From NCBI GenBank assembly GCA_030549335.1, contig JAUKPH010000027.1, forward strand, positions 2,046,001 through 2,110,000: a stretch of 64,000 nucleotides of DNA. The letters run 5' to 3'. Below are positions 25,701 to 37,566 of this stretch, piece after piece; position 1 is the stretch's first letter; each line of letters begins with the position of its first letter. Below the pieces are notes generated by a model. It saw nothing but the letters and a program-made list of their open reading frames with translations. It searched no databases and was not told the origin of the DNA. Made by a program: the position numbers and the translations under genes. This stretch comes from Pontederia crassipes (Eukaryota > Streptophyta > Magnoliopsida > Commelinales > Pontederiaceae).

Positions 25701-28700
25701 GCCGTTATCGGTACGAAGACGTTTCACTTTTCTCGATGTCTGACTCTCCACCAGAGTCTTCCATTGCTTGAAAGCTTCAAATGCCTCGCTCTTGTGCTTC
25801 ATCATGAATACCCATGTCATCCTTGAGTAATCATCTATCACAGATAGGAAGTATCTAGAACCTCCTAGAGATGGAACACGAGAGGAGCCCCAACAGTCAG
25901 CGTGATGTAATCGAGTGTTGCCTTCGTTTTGTGCACGACTTTCCTGAATTGATGTTGTTTTTGCTTGCCAAAAACACAGTGCTTGCAAAAGGATTTCAGA
26001 TATACCATTCAGAAGATTGCGCTTGCTGAGGATGTCCATCCTTTTCTGACTTATATGTCCAAGTCGCATGTGCCACAACTTGGATGCTTCTGATTCTGAT
26101 TTGGACGAACTACCTACTGAAGCCACGCCAGAAATTACCGTGCCTTGTAGTATGTACAAGGACTTTTGCCTGACTCCTCTCATGACTTCAGCATCACCCT
26201 TAGTGACCGTGAGAACATCTCCTGCAGCATCCATCCGACATCCTTTGGAGTCCAAAACTTCTAACGATATCAGATTTTTCTTCAGTTGCGGAACATGACG
26301 GACTTCTGTCAATGTCCTCACCCGATTGTCATGACTTCTAATCTGAATTGAGCCGATTCCAACTATTTTACAAGCTGCATCATTACCCATGTTGACATTT
26401 CCGCCGTCAATCTTCTGATAAGTTGAGAACCACTCTTTGTGCGGAGTCATATGATAAGAACATCCTGAGTCGAGAACCCAACTCTCCTCTAAACATCTCT
26501 GATCAGACACCATAAGAGCCAAATCATCATAAGATTCGCTATTCTGGTGAGCTACTGCAGCAACCGTGTCTTTCTTCTTCTTCTTGGGACAGTCCTTCTT
26601 CCAGTGACCAGATTCTTTGCAGTAGTTGCAGATGTCTTTCGGATTGATGTTCTTCTTCGACTTACCCTTCTTAGGGTTTGTCTTCTCTGTGGTTGTTACC
26701 AACCCTACGGCCTGAGTCTCCATAGCCTTAGCAGACGCCCTATGACGAAGTTCACGAGTATGTAAACTCGATCTTACTTCTTCCAGAGTAATTGTGTCTC
26801 TTCCGATGATAACAGACTGAACGAAATTTTCATATGACAGAGGAAGAGACACCAACAGAAGTAGGGCTGCATCTTCATCCTCAATCTTCACATTTATGTT
26901 TCGTAATTCCATCAACAGAGTATTCATCTGATCAAGATGGTCTTTTACAGGGGTACCTTCTTGCATGCGGAGGGCGAATAGACGTTGCATCAACAACAAC
27001 TTGTTGGTTAGAGATTTGGTCATGTAGAGACTCTCAAGTTTCGACCACAGACCGGCCGCCGTCTCCTGATCGGCGACTTCGATAATCACCTCATCCGCCA
27101 GACACAACAGGATCATAAAGTGCGCCTTCTCTTCCTGTGCCACCAAACTTGCGAGGTCGGACTCTTTTTCTTTGCCCTTCGAGTTTTCCTCCTTCGGTTT
27201 GTTCTTCGGCACGTTCGCGAGCGGCGCCCATACTCCCTGTTGTTTCAGAAGTGCCCGCATCTTGATCTGCTAGAGATTGAAACTATTTCGTCCTGTAAAT
27301 TTCTCGATGTTGACGTTGTACGATGCCATCTCTACGCCTGATGGAGGATCGACGATGAAGCCTCGCTCTGATACCAGTTTGTTAGGATTTCTGCATGAGA
27401 GAAATTATGCACCGCGAGAAAACCCGAGAAATTTAAGGCGACGTAGAATTGTATTAGATGGAAGAAATAGAAGAGGATTACAAGATCAGATTGATTTCTC
27501 TTTGGACCCCTAGGGAGTTTATATAGGCACTCCCTTAAATTAGAGACCAACTGGGTCTCTATATTAATCCCAAAAATAGGACACCCACCTAGTAATAAGG
27601 AAATAAATCAATTCCTTAACAATCTCATGATAAGGAAATATACAGAATATGTCAGACAAATTTCCTTTTACTTCTTTGGATCCAAACAGATTTTCAGTTA
27701 AAGTAGGATTCAAGGCATTATTTAACACTTTATCTACAGAAATCCTATTACTTTGATTCCAAAGCTCAATGAAAGTAGACTCGTAGAGGATCAATCAAAA
27801 GAAATTTTATAATTTTGGGACCACCCGAAGGTATGTAATTATGTAGCTAAAAATTCGGGAACCAATTGAACATGGCTAGAGTTAATTTTGCTCATGAAGA
27901 ACATGAATTTTGCCCCATAATTAGCTAAAATCCGAGAGTGAATGAGATGGATGAGGTTCAGAGAAACCCTAATTAGAAAGTTATGTAGTTGAAATCAAAA
28001 TAAAGTGAAGTATGAACTCATCATATGGCAAAACCCTAATTCCCCTTCAAATAGCTTCACTAGTAGAACATCGTCCCCTCTTTCACTTGGATTTTCGTAT
28101 GGGGCAGGTGAGGAAGTGAGAAGATGTGGTAAAACATGTAGAGGAAGAAAGATAAGGCAGGGGTAAACCGACCTTAAGTCGGCCAAACACAATAAGAAAA
28201 TGACCTTGGTATTGAGAGTATTTACATGTAATGCCATTTAAGTATACTTAAGACATTACATGTAAATAAGGAACTACCCCCCATTTGGATTCAAATAAAA
28301 TATTTATAAAAATAAATAATTAAGGAATCGAAATCTAAATTTTTGTCCGAAGAGCAAAAATCGCGATTTTACAGATTTTTCGATTTTGCATCTATGTTTT
28401 ACCTAAGTAAAACACCTCCTAAAAATTGTTAAAAATCACATCTATAATACTTTGATATATAGGAACAATTACCGGGACTTTAATTTCTTAATTCTAATAT
28501 TTTCAAAGATCATGTTTTCATGCCTTGGACAAATTTTCGCCATATTTTAGCGATCAAACACTATGAGCTATAACTCATGCATTAACACATATATCAATTT
28601 TCTTATCAATGATATGATATAATATTAATCCATGTGATTACATGTGAATTAAATTTGGGATATTACACATTTTTTGTTCATATTACTTCCAATATTTGTG

Positions 28701-31700
28701 GTTCCACAATTATAGCGTCATATCATTTTCGAACCTTATCATGCCTGCAATTCCATGCAGAATGCCGCTATGTTTTGGTTTGACATGGGTCTGCATATAT
28801 AAGATATACTCTAAAAATTCTTGAGCTTGGATTAGAAGTCTTCAATATGGGGTTTCAGAGAAGCCCCTCCTTCTCAACCGATAAGCATGTCTTTCCTTCT
28901 CAACCGATAAGAATGTCTTTGACGGCATGTTTGACTATACAAATGTGCCTTGGTTACAATTTCCATCTGTGATTACTACCCTGACTATTTCAATACATTG
29001 ATGATTTATCTCCATACCTTGTCATTTTGTCGGTTATATCTGACATCGAGACATTAATTATGTTTATGCTCTCTGATGAACCTATTTATGTGCAGGATGG
29101 TGAGGCTTATGCTTACCTTCTAAATGCTCTTGCTCCTGAGCATGCAAGCCCTGAAGTATTGGAAATCAAGGATCCTGCTGAAAGAGCAAAAAAAGTACTT
29201 GAGCAAGCTGAGAAACTTGATTGCAAACGATACCTAAGTCCAAAAGATATTGTTGATGGTTCCGCAAACTTGAACCTTGCTTTTGTTGCTCAGATATTCC
29301 AGCACAGGTTAGAATTCACAACTGCTGTCCAGCACATATGCATGTGCCTTGTGAGATGGAAGGAGAATTCGTAACTGTATTCTAATGTTTTCTTTTCATT
29401 TCTTGATTTCCATTGGAAATTTAAGGTGAATCTACTATTAAGTCCCTTCTCTTTATGCTACTACTGCCAAAAAATCTTTTTTGTGTCTTTTATCTAATCC
29501 ACCAACTTATCCTCATAACTCTGCTCTACCTTTCCAATTTTATCCATGAAATACTGAAGATTTTGCGTGTGTTATTGAATATCTTTCCAACAAGGTATTT
29601 CAGAAGCTTGGTTTTAGCTCAATTCTACATTGAGGTTACAGAATCCTGATGGGTTGCATAAGGAACTAAAAGAAAAAAAAATACTTTTCGTATGTTTTTG
29701 GATATTTGTAGCTCTGAATGGCCTTTCAAAATTGCTCAAAGATGTGCTATAAGTCTTGTCAAGTTCTTAATAGGTAAAGGAGAGAACATATAAGTTTTTC
29801 TATTTGCTGTTCTTCCTATTATCTATCCTATTAATCCGTGAGCAACCTGCGGCTGGGTTTCTGTCAACAAAACATTCTCTATGGAACTACAGAAATTTAT
29901 GGATATGAATGATACAGAAATGAACTAAAATGAAACTCATCTTTGGTTGATTTTATTATTATTTGACGACAATTTTGTTAATATTACAATCACTTTGGAG
30001 CTACTACTGCTGTTACTTATATTCTGATCTGAGGGCATTAAAACTGGTATCTCTGAAGGTTGTAGTTCTATATTAATAACAATTTCTACCATGTTGTGTC
30101 AAATTATATGGTTTTTTGAGGGACATATTCTAGCTTTTAGAATATATTTCACTGTACTATCCAGGAATGGTCTATCTACGGACAATACTCAGATTCTACC
30201 TTTATCAGAAATGCCTGATGATGTCCAAGTATCCAGAGAAGAGAGAGCATTTCGGTTATGGATAAACAGTCTTGGCATTGCTACATATGTTAATAATTTG
30301 TTCGAGGACGTTAGGAATGGGTAAGGAGCTTCTGAAACACTGACATGCCTTATTTATTTTCTATGCATCTAAAACGTGATTTAATAAAAATTATAGGTGG
30401 GTTCTACTGGAGGTACTTGACAAAGTTTCTCCTGGATCAGTTAACTGGAAGTTGGCATCTAAGCCTCCAATTAAGATGCCATTTCGAAAAGTGGAAAACT
30501 GCAACCAGGTCATAAAGATCGGTGGGCAGCTGAATTTTTCACTGGTAAACCTTGCTGGTAATGACATTGTACAAGGAAATATGAAGCTTATCCTTGGTGA
30601 GCTAACCTGTCTTTCAAATTTTCTTCGATGAACTCCCTTTCATTTGTCCTCATTGACAACAACTCCTGTACATTTTTTTTATATTTGTATGGAATTTGAC
30701 TTGTAAAATTTCTTGTGTATGGTAAACTGAAAATCAGATCATCCACTCTTAAGGAGATTTATGCATTCTTACGGAAAATGCTGTTTTATTTTATTTTTGT
30801 ATTCACTTGTTTAATCCTTTGAAAGAAAAGCTTCTGTTGTTTTATTGATCTTGACTTTAGCAATCAATTAGCTCTCATGAAAATGCTAGGAGCCTTTGCC
30901 AATAGCTTAGTTGATCACCAATTTGATAAGTACCTATCTGCATTATGAATTGCAGCCTTTCACGACCTCCCTGTGCATTCTTTTTCCTGTGTAGATTTTC
31001 ATTTGAAAATATGGTCAATTAGTTATTTGGGAGATGATTTCGGAAGATACATGGGTGAAAAGTCAAAAAATCTCAAAATATGCTCTCTGAATTTTCAATT
31101 GTACAATCAGCTACATATTCTCTTAAAAAAAATGGGATATTTTTCTGATTTTTTACAAAGTTTATTGTTAGTGTTCATGCACTTGAGAATGGAAAAGTGA
31201 AGCAGTTGTCGATTTACTAAATGTTTTTACCAATATTCATCAGCCTTTCTTTGGCAACTAATGCGATTCAACATTCTACAACTTCTGAAGAACTTGAGAT
31301 GTCATTCTCAAGGAAAGGAGATATCAGATGCTGATATACTAATCTGGGCCAATAGTAAAGTTAAGGCATCTGGGCGAACTTCCCAAATGGAAAGCTTTAA
31401 GGTACTTTGAACTTTTTCTCTATGACATTATACATTCAGACATATCTGAAGTTCTTATGTTAGACTTTTCCTTCTTTCAGGACAAAAACCTGTCAAATGG
31501 TAGATTTTTCCTTGAACTTCTAAGTTGCGTGAAACCCAGCGTTGTAAATTGGAAGCTTGTTACAAAGGGTGAAGATGGTATGCTCTTTTCCTAATGATAA
31601 TTGATTCTAAGAGATACTTGTTTGCAATAAAGAAGTTGGCCATGTTTCCATGTTATATGTTGTGATCATAATGATTTATGTGGTATGGTTAAAAGGAGCA

Positions 31701-33238
31701 AGAAGTCAGCGTAAAACCTTGTCGAATCTTATGAACATGGATCAACGAATATATTGTGTTAATGCTAGGTCATTACCCGTAAGTAACGCGCTGTACAACT
31801 CGGGTATAGTGATAAGAGAGGTTTGGTTACTAATAGAGCGGAATGACGTCGTATGATCCATGTAGCTGACCCCACCTAGTGGGATAAGACTTTGTTGTTG
31901 TTGTTGTTGGTTAAAAGGAGCAAGAAAGAAAATGAAGTGCAAAGAGTGGTGTTAGTTCTTTCTTTTTCTTTTTTTCGGTTGCCACCATAGTATCCAAAGT
32001 GGTTAGATAAAGATCCAAATACACCATCACTCGACTAACATGTGTCGTCTTGGGTCGCATTTGGTGTTAATTCTTTCTAGTTTATTATATATGCTCACTT
32101 ATTAGATAGATAAAACTCACCCTTTTTTATTATTGTCGGATGTAGATGAGCAGAAGAAGTTGAATGCTACATATATTATCAGTGTTGCAAGAAAGCTTGG
32201 ATGTTCTGTGTTTTTGTTGCCAGAGGACATCATGGAGGTAAATGTAGCAAAATGAACTAGGATGTCTTCACTGTCATTTTTTTCCTCTAATGTGACGTCT
32301 TTAAATGCAGCCCATGTAGGCCAATAGTTAAGTCCTGCACAATCCCTGTCTAAATGTTATTGAATATTCTAAAAAGTACATGATGATATTTGTTCTTATT
32401 TAAGTAAATTGTTGGTGTGTTACGTGGTCAGTGTCCTACATGATGAATTGACAGAATGCTACTTGGATGAATAAAAAGGTGCAGGTAATGTACTCAAAAT
32501 AATAATGAAAGTTACTGATATAAGCATCATTTGAGAGTACGCAAAGATAGTTTGACACGAACTATATTATGTGGATTAGACAATCAATTCATGCATACAA
32601 CAAGAATGGGATAAGAAAACTTGGGTTAGACTCATGTGTAATGCATATGCACTATGCAAAACTGCTATGTGCTCGTATATGGTCTCAAGTATAGTGCCAT
32701 TTGAATGAGAGGTTTGATTCAAGGATGGCTTAATTGTTCTTGGGGAAAAAAATGTGCACATTTGGACATTTTTATTTGTAAATTTTTCATTAAACATCTC
32801 TTAATGTGAAGTTTATAAATGCATTTTCTCTTCAATAAAAAAAAAAGATTATGGTTTCTTGATCCTATTGATTTCCGATAGGAAGTCGTTTCCTCTTACT
32901 GTGTATACATGCTTTATCTTTTTTTTTTCTTTATTCTGCAATCTATTAGGAATGAGACATCTGTATAGCAGATAAACTAAACTTCTATTATTTTCACTTG
33001 CCAGGTAAACCAGAAGATGATCCTCACACTTACAGCTAGCATCATGTATTGGAGTCTAAAGCAATCTGGAGGTAACCATGAGCCTGAACCTTCAGATGTT
33101 TCAGCCGAGTCCCCAAATGGAGGTAATGCTGCAGAGAGCATGTCAAACTTGACCATCAATGACGGAGGGTCAGACATCTCTCAGTCAGATGATGGCAACA
33201 TCACTGTTACCGAGTCAAATACAGATCCAAAAAGTTAG
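19792..33238 (+). CDS. FIM: Fimbrin (plastin-type actin-bundling protein), 14 coding exons
   Basis: Exons: 19792-19878, 19996-20166, 20241-20479, 20703-20874, 21357-21395, 21576-21647, 21757-21873, 29096-29307, 30165-30320, 30397-30596, 31244-31401, 31481-31577, 32146-32237, 33005-33238. They sum to 2046 nt, 681 aa, in frame throughout. Fimbrins cross-link actin filaments into bundles through two tandem pairs of calponin-homology (CH) domains. The N-terminus ([15 protein letters not shown]) and a degenerate EF-hand-like region precede CH1 (about 120-245), CH2 (about 270-385), CH3 (about 395-510) and CH4 (about 515-630). Recognisable cores include [52 protein letters not shown] and [16 protein letters not shown] Ser/Asp-rich variable tail ends the protein. 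All introns are GT-AG except intron 4, which would begin GA (see findings). Intron 7 is 7.2 kb because of nested retroelements. Exon calls rest on family conservation and splice sites. Confidence 0.92.
24517..24877 (-). repeat. 3' LTR of the intron-7 copia element
   Basis: 361 bp, aligned over its whole length with 27380-27727. The difference includes a 13-bp indel and about 19 substitutions. Its outermost dinucleotide reads TA on the plus strand where the other LTR has TG. Confidence 0.88.
24878..24891 (-). other. Polypurine tract of the intron-7 copia element
   Basis: On the minus strand TTAGGTGGAGATT directly precedes the 3' LTR. This is the typical copia plus-strand primer tract. Confidence 0.7.
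24912..27329 (-). pseudogene. copia gag-protease-integrase polyprotein, RT/RNase H missing
   Basis: The start at 27329 begins a gag frame ([11 protein letters not shown]), with an early TAG at 27272-27270 where a Trp is usual. The main open frame (27260-25185, 691 aa) has the gag UBN2-like region, a CCHC zinc knuckle (about 211-224), the protease motif LDSG (about 263-266), a pre-integrase LWHMRLGHI and the integrase core with D residues at IDDYS and RTDNG and the Glu of NGVAER. A TAG at 25187-25185 is then followed in frame by a 90-aa tail to 24912, rich in Glu and containing [10 protein letters not shown] and RNase H, normally next, are absent and the polypurine tract follows at once. A frameshifted stretch lies near residues 424-453. 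The element could not transpose by itself. Confidence 0.85.
27365..27376 (-). other. Primer binding site (iMet tRNA) of the intron-7 copia element
   Basis: On the minus strand TGGTATCAGAGC lies 3 bp inside the 5' LTR. This matches the 3' end of initiator Met tRNA, the usual copia primer. Confidence 0.85.
27380..27727 (-). repeat. 5' LTR of the intron-7 copia element
   Basis: 348 bp, with TG...CA termini on the plus strand (TGTTAGG...TTTAACA). It is adjacent to the primer site on its left and the TSD CTTTA on its right. Confidence 0.88.
31705..31908 (+). mobile_element. SINE-like retroposon in fimbrin intron 12
   Basis: A 204-bp insertion ending in (TTG)n and flanked by a perfect 18-bp TSD GGTTAAAAGGAGCAAGAA (31687-31704 and 31909-31926). 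The 3' part (GATCCATGTAGCTGACCCCACCTAGTGGGA, positions 31854-31883, then TTGTTG repeats) is the widespread plant Au-SINE-type tail. The 5' half does not show a clear tRNA promoter to me, so it may be truncated or a different family. Confidence 0.75.
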
Positions 33239-35436
33239 CCGATTAGGTGGTAAGTGGGTGTCTGATGCCTGTCTGGTAGATCTTGCACAAGATATCAGGA
33301 TGCCGCCTATATCAAAGAATTTTGTCCGTAGGAAATGCCCCAATTTGTTTAGTAGAATATTCGAAAAGGAAGAGGAGAAATAAGGAAATAGGTCCCCTGT
33401 CTTGCAATATTCTTTGCCATCATCCTTTTTGATTGGTCTAAATAAGCCATATAGTTGGGTTGTGGTGAATAGTTTCTTGTTATTTTAATAGTTCGAGGCA
33501 TTATTTTATACGGCGTAACTGTTGCAAATATCATATTTTGAAGAATTTACAGAACACATTTGATTGGATATAAAAATTTAAATTGTCTGAACTTTTCCGT
33601 TCCTTTGTAGATCATTAGGTTTAGTGACTAGATTAAAAAGAAAGGTTTAAAATTAGAAATAGAATCCCTTTTATACATACAAACAATTTGTATACGGATG
33701 ACACTCTGAATATGTATACGAGTCATTTGCGATATTTTCAGTTAAGATTAAATTTGGATCGGATTTAATGCACCAAATCATTGCAGCAATACGTGGAATC
33801 TAGGCCTCTTGAAGAGAATATTATTATTAACTTAATTCATGAAAACTTGGTTCTCGGTTACCAAATGAATCACACATAAAGGAGAGCATATTAATATAGG
33901 TGCATCTTGTAGTGCAACTCTGTATCCACCAATTCTTTTTTCTCGTTCCTCCTAGTTTGTTCAGGTTTGCACGTGTCACGAAGTTGTTCACTTTGCTGTG
34001 TATGGCTACACTAGAACACCAGAATTTTAGTTTTGAGAACCAATGAGATTTGACGCATAAGTACCATTGAGTGTTTGGCGAAGTTCTCCATCGATGACAA
34101 CTTTTTTTGTTGATTTGACAGAAATTTTATCGCGTGAGCATTCAAGTGTGGAGTAAGTTCCGGCATGAGAAAAAGTTCTAACGTCTCACAATAACTTTTC
34201 CTCGCAAACAAAATGCTTTGACTAGAACTAAAGTTCCCGTAGTAGAAACTTTAGCGGTTGTTTGGTAGAACTTGCAGAAGTTCTGTCCGCAAGTTTTGAT
34301 ACAAATACTACCTTTATGGACGATCGAGAAATTTTATATACTATGAAGTAGAGGCGAAAGACATTACTTTTCATCTATAATTTTAGCAATGTGTCAATAC
34401 ATTTTTAAATTGAATGTATATTTTGTGTCCCGAATCTATAGAGGCCTCCGGTGTTCAAATTCACTAACTAATTTAGAATCGAAGTGAAAGAGAGGCAAAT
34501 ATGCATTCTCTTATTGAAAGTGACGATTTCAATTATCGAACCTGTACTATTAGGACACAATTTTATTAATCAATTGTGCCAACCAGATTAAGTGAATGCC
34601 TTTTAAAATAATCAATATATCAAACATTTCTCCATATAACATTCATCTTTTAATTCTAACTATTGTTTAACGTGACAATTCAATATCTCCATGAATAAAA
34701 ATACATTATTCATAATTTCACAAATAACATGGCATATGAAATGAACATAATATTATAAAATGTTACATACTAACATATTACAATATGTGAAATGTATATA
34801 AACATTTAAGAAAATTATCTACAAATTATAGGAAGCACATATAAAATTTATTTATTTTATCATCTGACATTTATTCTAAAAAAATCATACAATTGAGAAA
34901 ATTTAGTTAATGCAGTATTTTAATAACATGCCTTAAAATATTAATAAATTTTCTAAATATATATATTTTCATCTGATTGTAAGTATTACAGGAAGATTCA
35001 TCAACAATTAATCTTTAAATGTAGTATATTTTAATAGTGGCTTTGTTTCTGCTTTTTATGTCGGTCATCTCTTAGTTTTCCTTTTCCTCCTTGAGAAAAA
35101 AAAAGAATTTTCATGAAAACTTGTTTTAATGCATATGGAGCGTGCATTTATCACCGTTCTATTTATGATAAACGATTGTTCAATTTAAATTAATAGAATT
35201 TAACGATATCGAATGATGTTACTCTTTAAAAAGGGTACCACAAAAGTATCGAACCCTTAAATTTTTATTAGAAATTTAAAATAGTGGACTAAAATTTGAG
35301 AATGATCACATTTTGTTTCTGCATTATATCTTGGAGTGGATTTCATTTATTTTGAGAATGCCTTGACGTTTCTGATAAGAATGTTGGCACATGTAATTAA
35401 AGAGCAAACGAGTAATTCAAATCATGGCCAAAACGT
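33239..35436. other. Fimbrin 3' UTR and intergenic DNA
   Basis: UTR-like sequence follows the stop codon, then AT-rich DNA. Around 34010-34310 there are GTTTGG and AACTTTAGCGG words suggesting an old MITE, but I could not define both ends. No gene seen. Confidence 0.4.
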
Positions 35437-35444
35437 CCGATTTC

Positions 35445-35881
35445 TAGGGCTGGTGAATCCGAAAATCCGATTCGACCCTTAAGTAGTTGGGTCGATCCGA
35501 TCCGACCAAGGATTCGGGTTAGAAAATTTCAACCCGAGTTGACCCGACTCGATGATTCGGTTTTTTCTTTTTTTATTTTAAAATAATTGTTAGTTAATTT
35601 AACGGTTCTATATCATTTAAAATTAAAAATATAAAATAAACTAATTTAAATGTAAAAAAACATAAATATTTAAAACAATATTTTTGATATTTTAAAATAT
35701 TTTATTTTGTATTAAAAATAAAATAATAAATACATTTTATAATAAAAAAATTAAAAAAAATTATGATTGGGTAACTTGATCATCCATCTCGAGTTGGGTT
35801 GAGTCGGATTACAACAAGAAAAAGGAAAATTTAATCCGACCCAACTATTGATCGAGTAAACTCGAGTCATGAACATCTTTA
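35445..35881. mobile_element. hAT-type MITE
   Basis: 437 bp with a perfect 8-bp TSD CCGATTTC (35437-35444 and 35882-35889). Termini TAGGGCTGGTGAATCC and, inverted, TAAAGATGTTCATGACTCG are typical of plant hAT MITEs. GC-rich arms containing CCGACCC words enclose an AT-rich centre. Confidence 0.8.
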
Positions 35882-35889
35882 CCGATTTC

Positions 35890-37060
35890 TCTACTCGGAT
35901 TTTTCAAGAAACAGATATAAGCTTATGTCTTTTTTTTTCCCATCTTCAGCAGAGTTGCAGAAATAAACTTTGAGTTATGATCCGACAATTCCGTTCAGAC
36001 ATGCGTGAAACCTTGAACAGTATTTCCGAGTCGCTCGTCCTTTTCTTGTCGTTGGGCTCCAAAATTTTAGATGCTGTCTGAAAAATTTTCCAGGTATTAC
36101 TTGAGATTGGCGACAGTGACAGGCCTCGGTTCTGTCAGCAGGAACCTGCAAAGGAAAATGCACTGTGATAGATAGTTGTATATATTATATCATATGTTAG
36201 AAGATTAAGCGCTTCCGAATAATCTATTTGCACCCAATTTTAAATTTCTCTCCACATCATCTCAAATTCAACCCCTGCATATATAATGTGTGTGCGGGAA
36301 TAGAAAATATGCCTAACAAAACCTCATTTTACCATAACTCCATTGACCTGCTGCTTATTTCATTTAGTAACAAACTATTATGTTATAAAACCATATATAA
36401 TCATTTTCTATAACCTATTATGTTATAAAACTATTTTTTTATTATCATCAATAATTTTTTAAACTATTAGTAAAGAAATATGTCGAAAAAACATAGAAAG
36501 AAACTATTCGTTTGACACGCGCATCACACGAAAAGAAATTTTTTCTCATATATATATATTAAGAGAGATAACGAGTATTTTAATACTTTAGCGTTAAGTT
36601 TAAAGATAAGTCATATTTCAGAGAAAATTGATGAAAAATACTATTAATCCATCTTAATAAATTAGTCTTGCTCACCACACTGAGAAAAAAAAGTTAGTAA
36701 TGGGAAAATTTGCGTGAGGGGTGAATCTACAACTATAAACAATACTAATATATAATTATACAACCAATGAAAAAAAAGAAATTCCCTTCGACAAGAGGAA
36801 AAAATAAAAAGGAGGAAAATAAACATTGGAAAAGAGAGTGAAAAAGGCAAATTTAATATTTTATTTATCGTCGATGTTTATGTTTCTATTTTCCTCTTCT
36901 TAAATCGTAAGTTGTGGCATAACTTTTAGGAGAGTTCAAGTAATTTTTATACAATATTAAAAACAAGCTTATGGAGATAATATTAAAATGTAATTTTTAT
37001 ACTTATTTCTATTTGTGAAAATCTTCAAGAAAAAAAATTAAATTGAGATGACTTACTATT
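35890..37060. other. Intergenic, AT-rich; nothing recognised
   Basis: No open frame longer than about 60 codons with meaning, no RNA gene and no bounded repeat seen. Confidence 0.4.
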
Positions 37061-37067
37061 TTAATTT

Positions 37068-37566
37068 TAAGGGTGAGCATGGGCCGCACCGACGCAGAAT
37101 TTTCGAAGTTTTTTCCGACTTAATTACCTACAGACCGGGATCAAATCTTATTCTTTGAGACCCGGCCAATACGGGGTCGAAACTCAGATCGTGTCCCGAC
37201 CCCATATTATATATTATATATTATATTAAATTATTTAAAAATATTATATTTAGATATATTTTAATTAAAAATGATAGTTTATTATATATATTACACATAC
37301 ATTATTTTATATTATTATATATGCAATTTAATTGATACTTATTATATTTATATAATAGTATTAAACATATTTAATATTATATTTAAATTATTTTATTAAT
37401 TATGGTCGAATTGAGATAAATGAGAATATTTTAATTTTTGTTCCGATTCGATCAAAATATTTCGGTCCCGATTTCAGTTGGAATTGGGTCCAGGACCTGT
37501 TTTGAAAACTCTCGAGCCAATCCAATCGGTCGGAACTCGGTCAAAATCCGATTTTGCTGGCACTTA
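37068..37566. mobile_element. hAT-type MITE
   Basis: Left end TAAGGGTGAGCATGGGCCG; right end inverted reads TAAGTGCCAGCAAAATCGG. Flanks TTAATTTT (ending 37068) and TTAATTAT (37567-37574) agree at 7 of 8 bases. The one-base overlap at the left makes the exact border uncertain. Interior AT-rich and non-coding. Confidence 0.6.

Larger units (their letters stand above)
24517..27727 (-). mobile_element. Ty1/copia retrotransposon on the minus strand, RT/RNase H deleted
   Basis: Two LTRs (24517-24877 and 27380-27727, about 5% different by eye) flank a 2.5-kb interior; the TSD CTTTA is at 24512-24516 and 27728-27732. In minus orientation the right LTR is the 5' LTR. Next to it is a tRNA-iMet primer site, and next to the left LTR is a polypurine tract. 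The interior codes only gag, protease and integrase. It lies wholly inside the solo LTR in fimbrin intron 7, antisense to fimbrin. Confidence 0.9.
22343..28667. mobile_element. Solo LTR (long-LTR retrotransposon), interrupted by a copia element
   Basis: It starts TGTCATGACC and ends GGGATATTACA, so it has TG...CA termini, and is flanked by the perfect 5-bp TSD CATTT (22338-22342 and 28668-28672). Excluding the nested copia and its duplicated TSD the LTR is about 3.1 kb. No primer site, polypurine tract or coding region of its own was found, so it reads as a solo LTR left by LTR-LTR recombination. Inside are repeated blocks with GGTGGACTCTAGAGGTGG and GATGTAGCACTTAGCTCC words (about 23003-23290). 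Length and termini suggest a Ty3-type chromovirus (Tekay/Del-like), which is inference. Confidence 0.75.
21874..29095 (+). other. Fimbrin intron 7, enlarged by nested retroelements
   Basis: Donor GTATAA at 21874 and acceptor TGCAG ending at 29095. The other introns are about 74 bp to 0.9 kb; this one is 7.2 kb. Removing the solo LTR, its nested copia and one TSD copy leaves roughly 0.9 kb, within the normal range for this gene. Confidence 0.85.
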
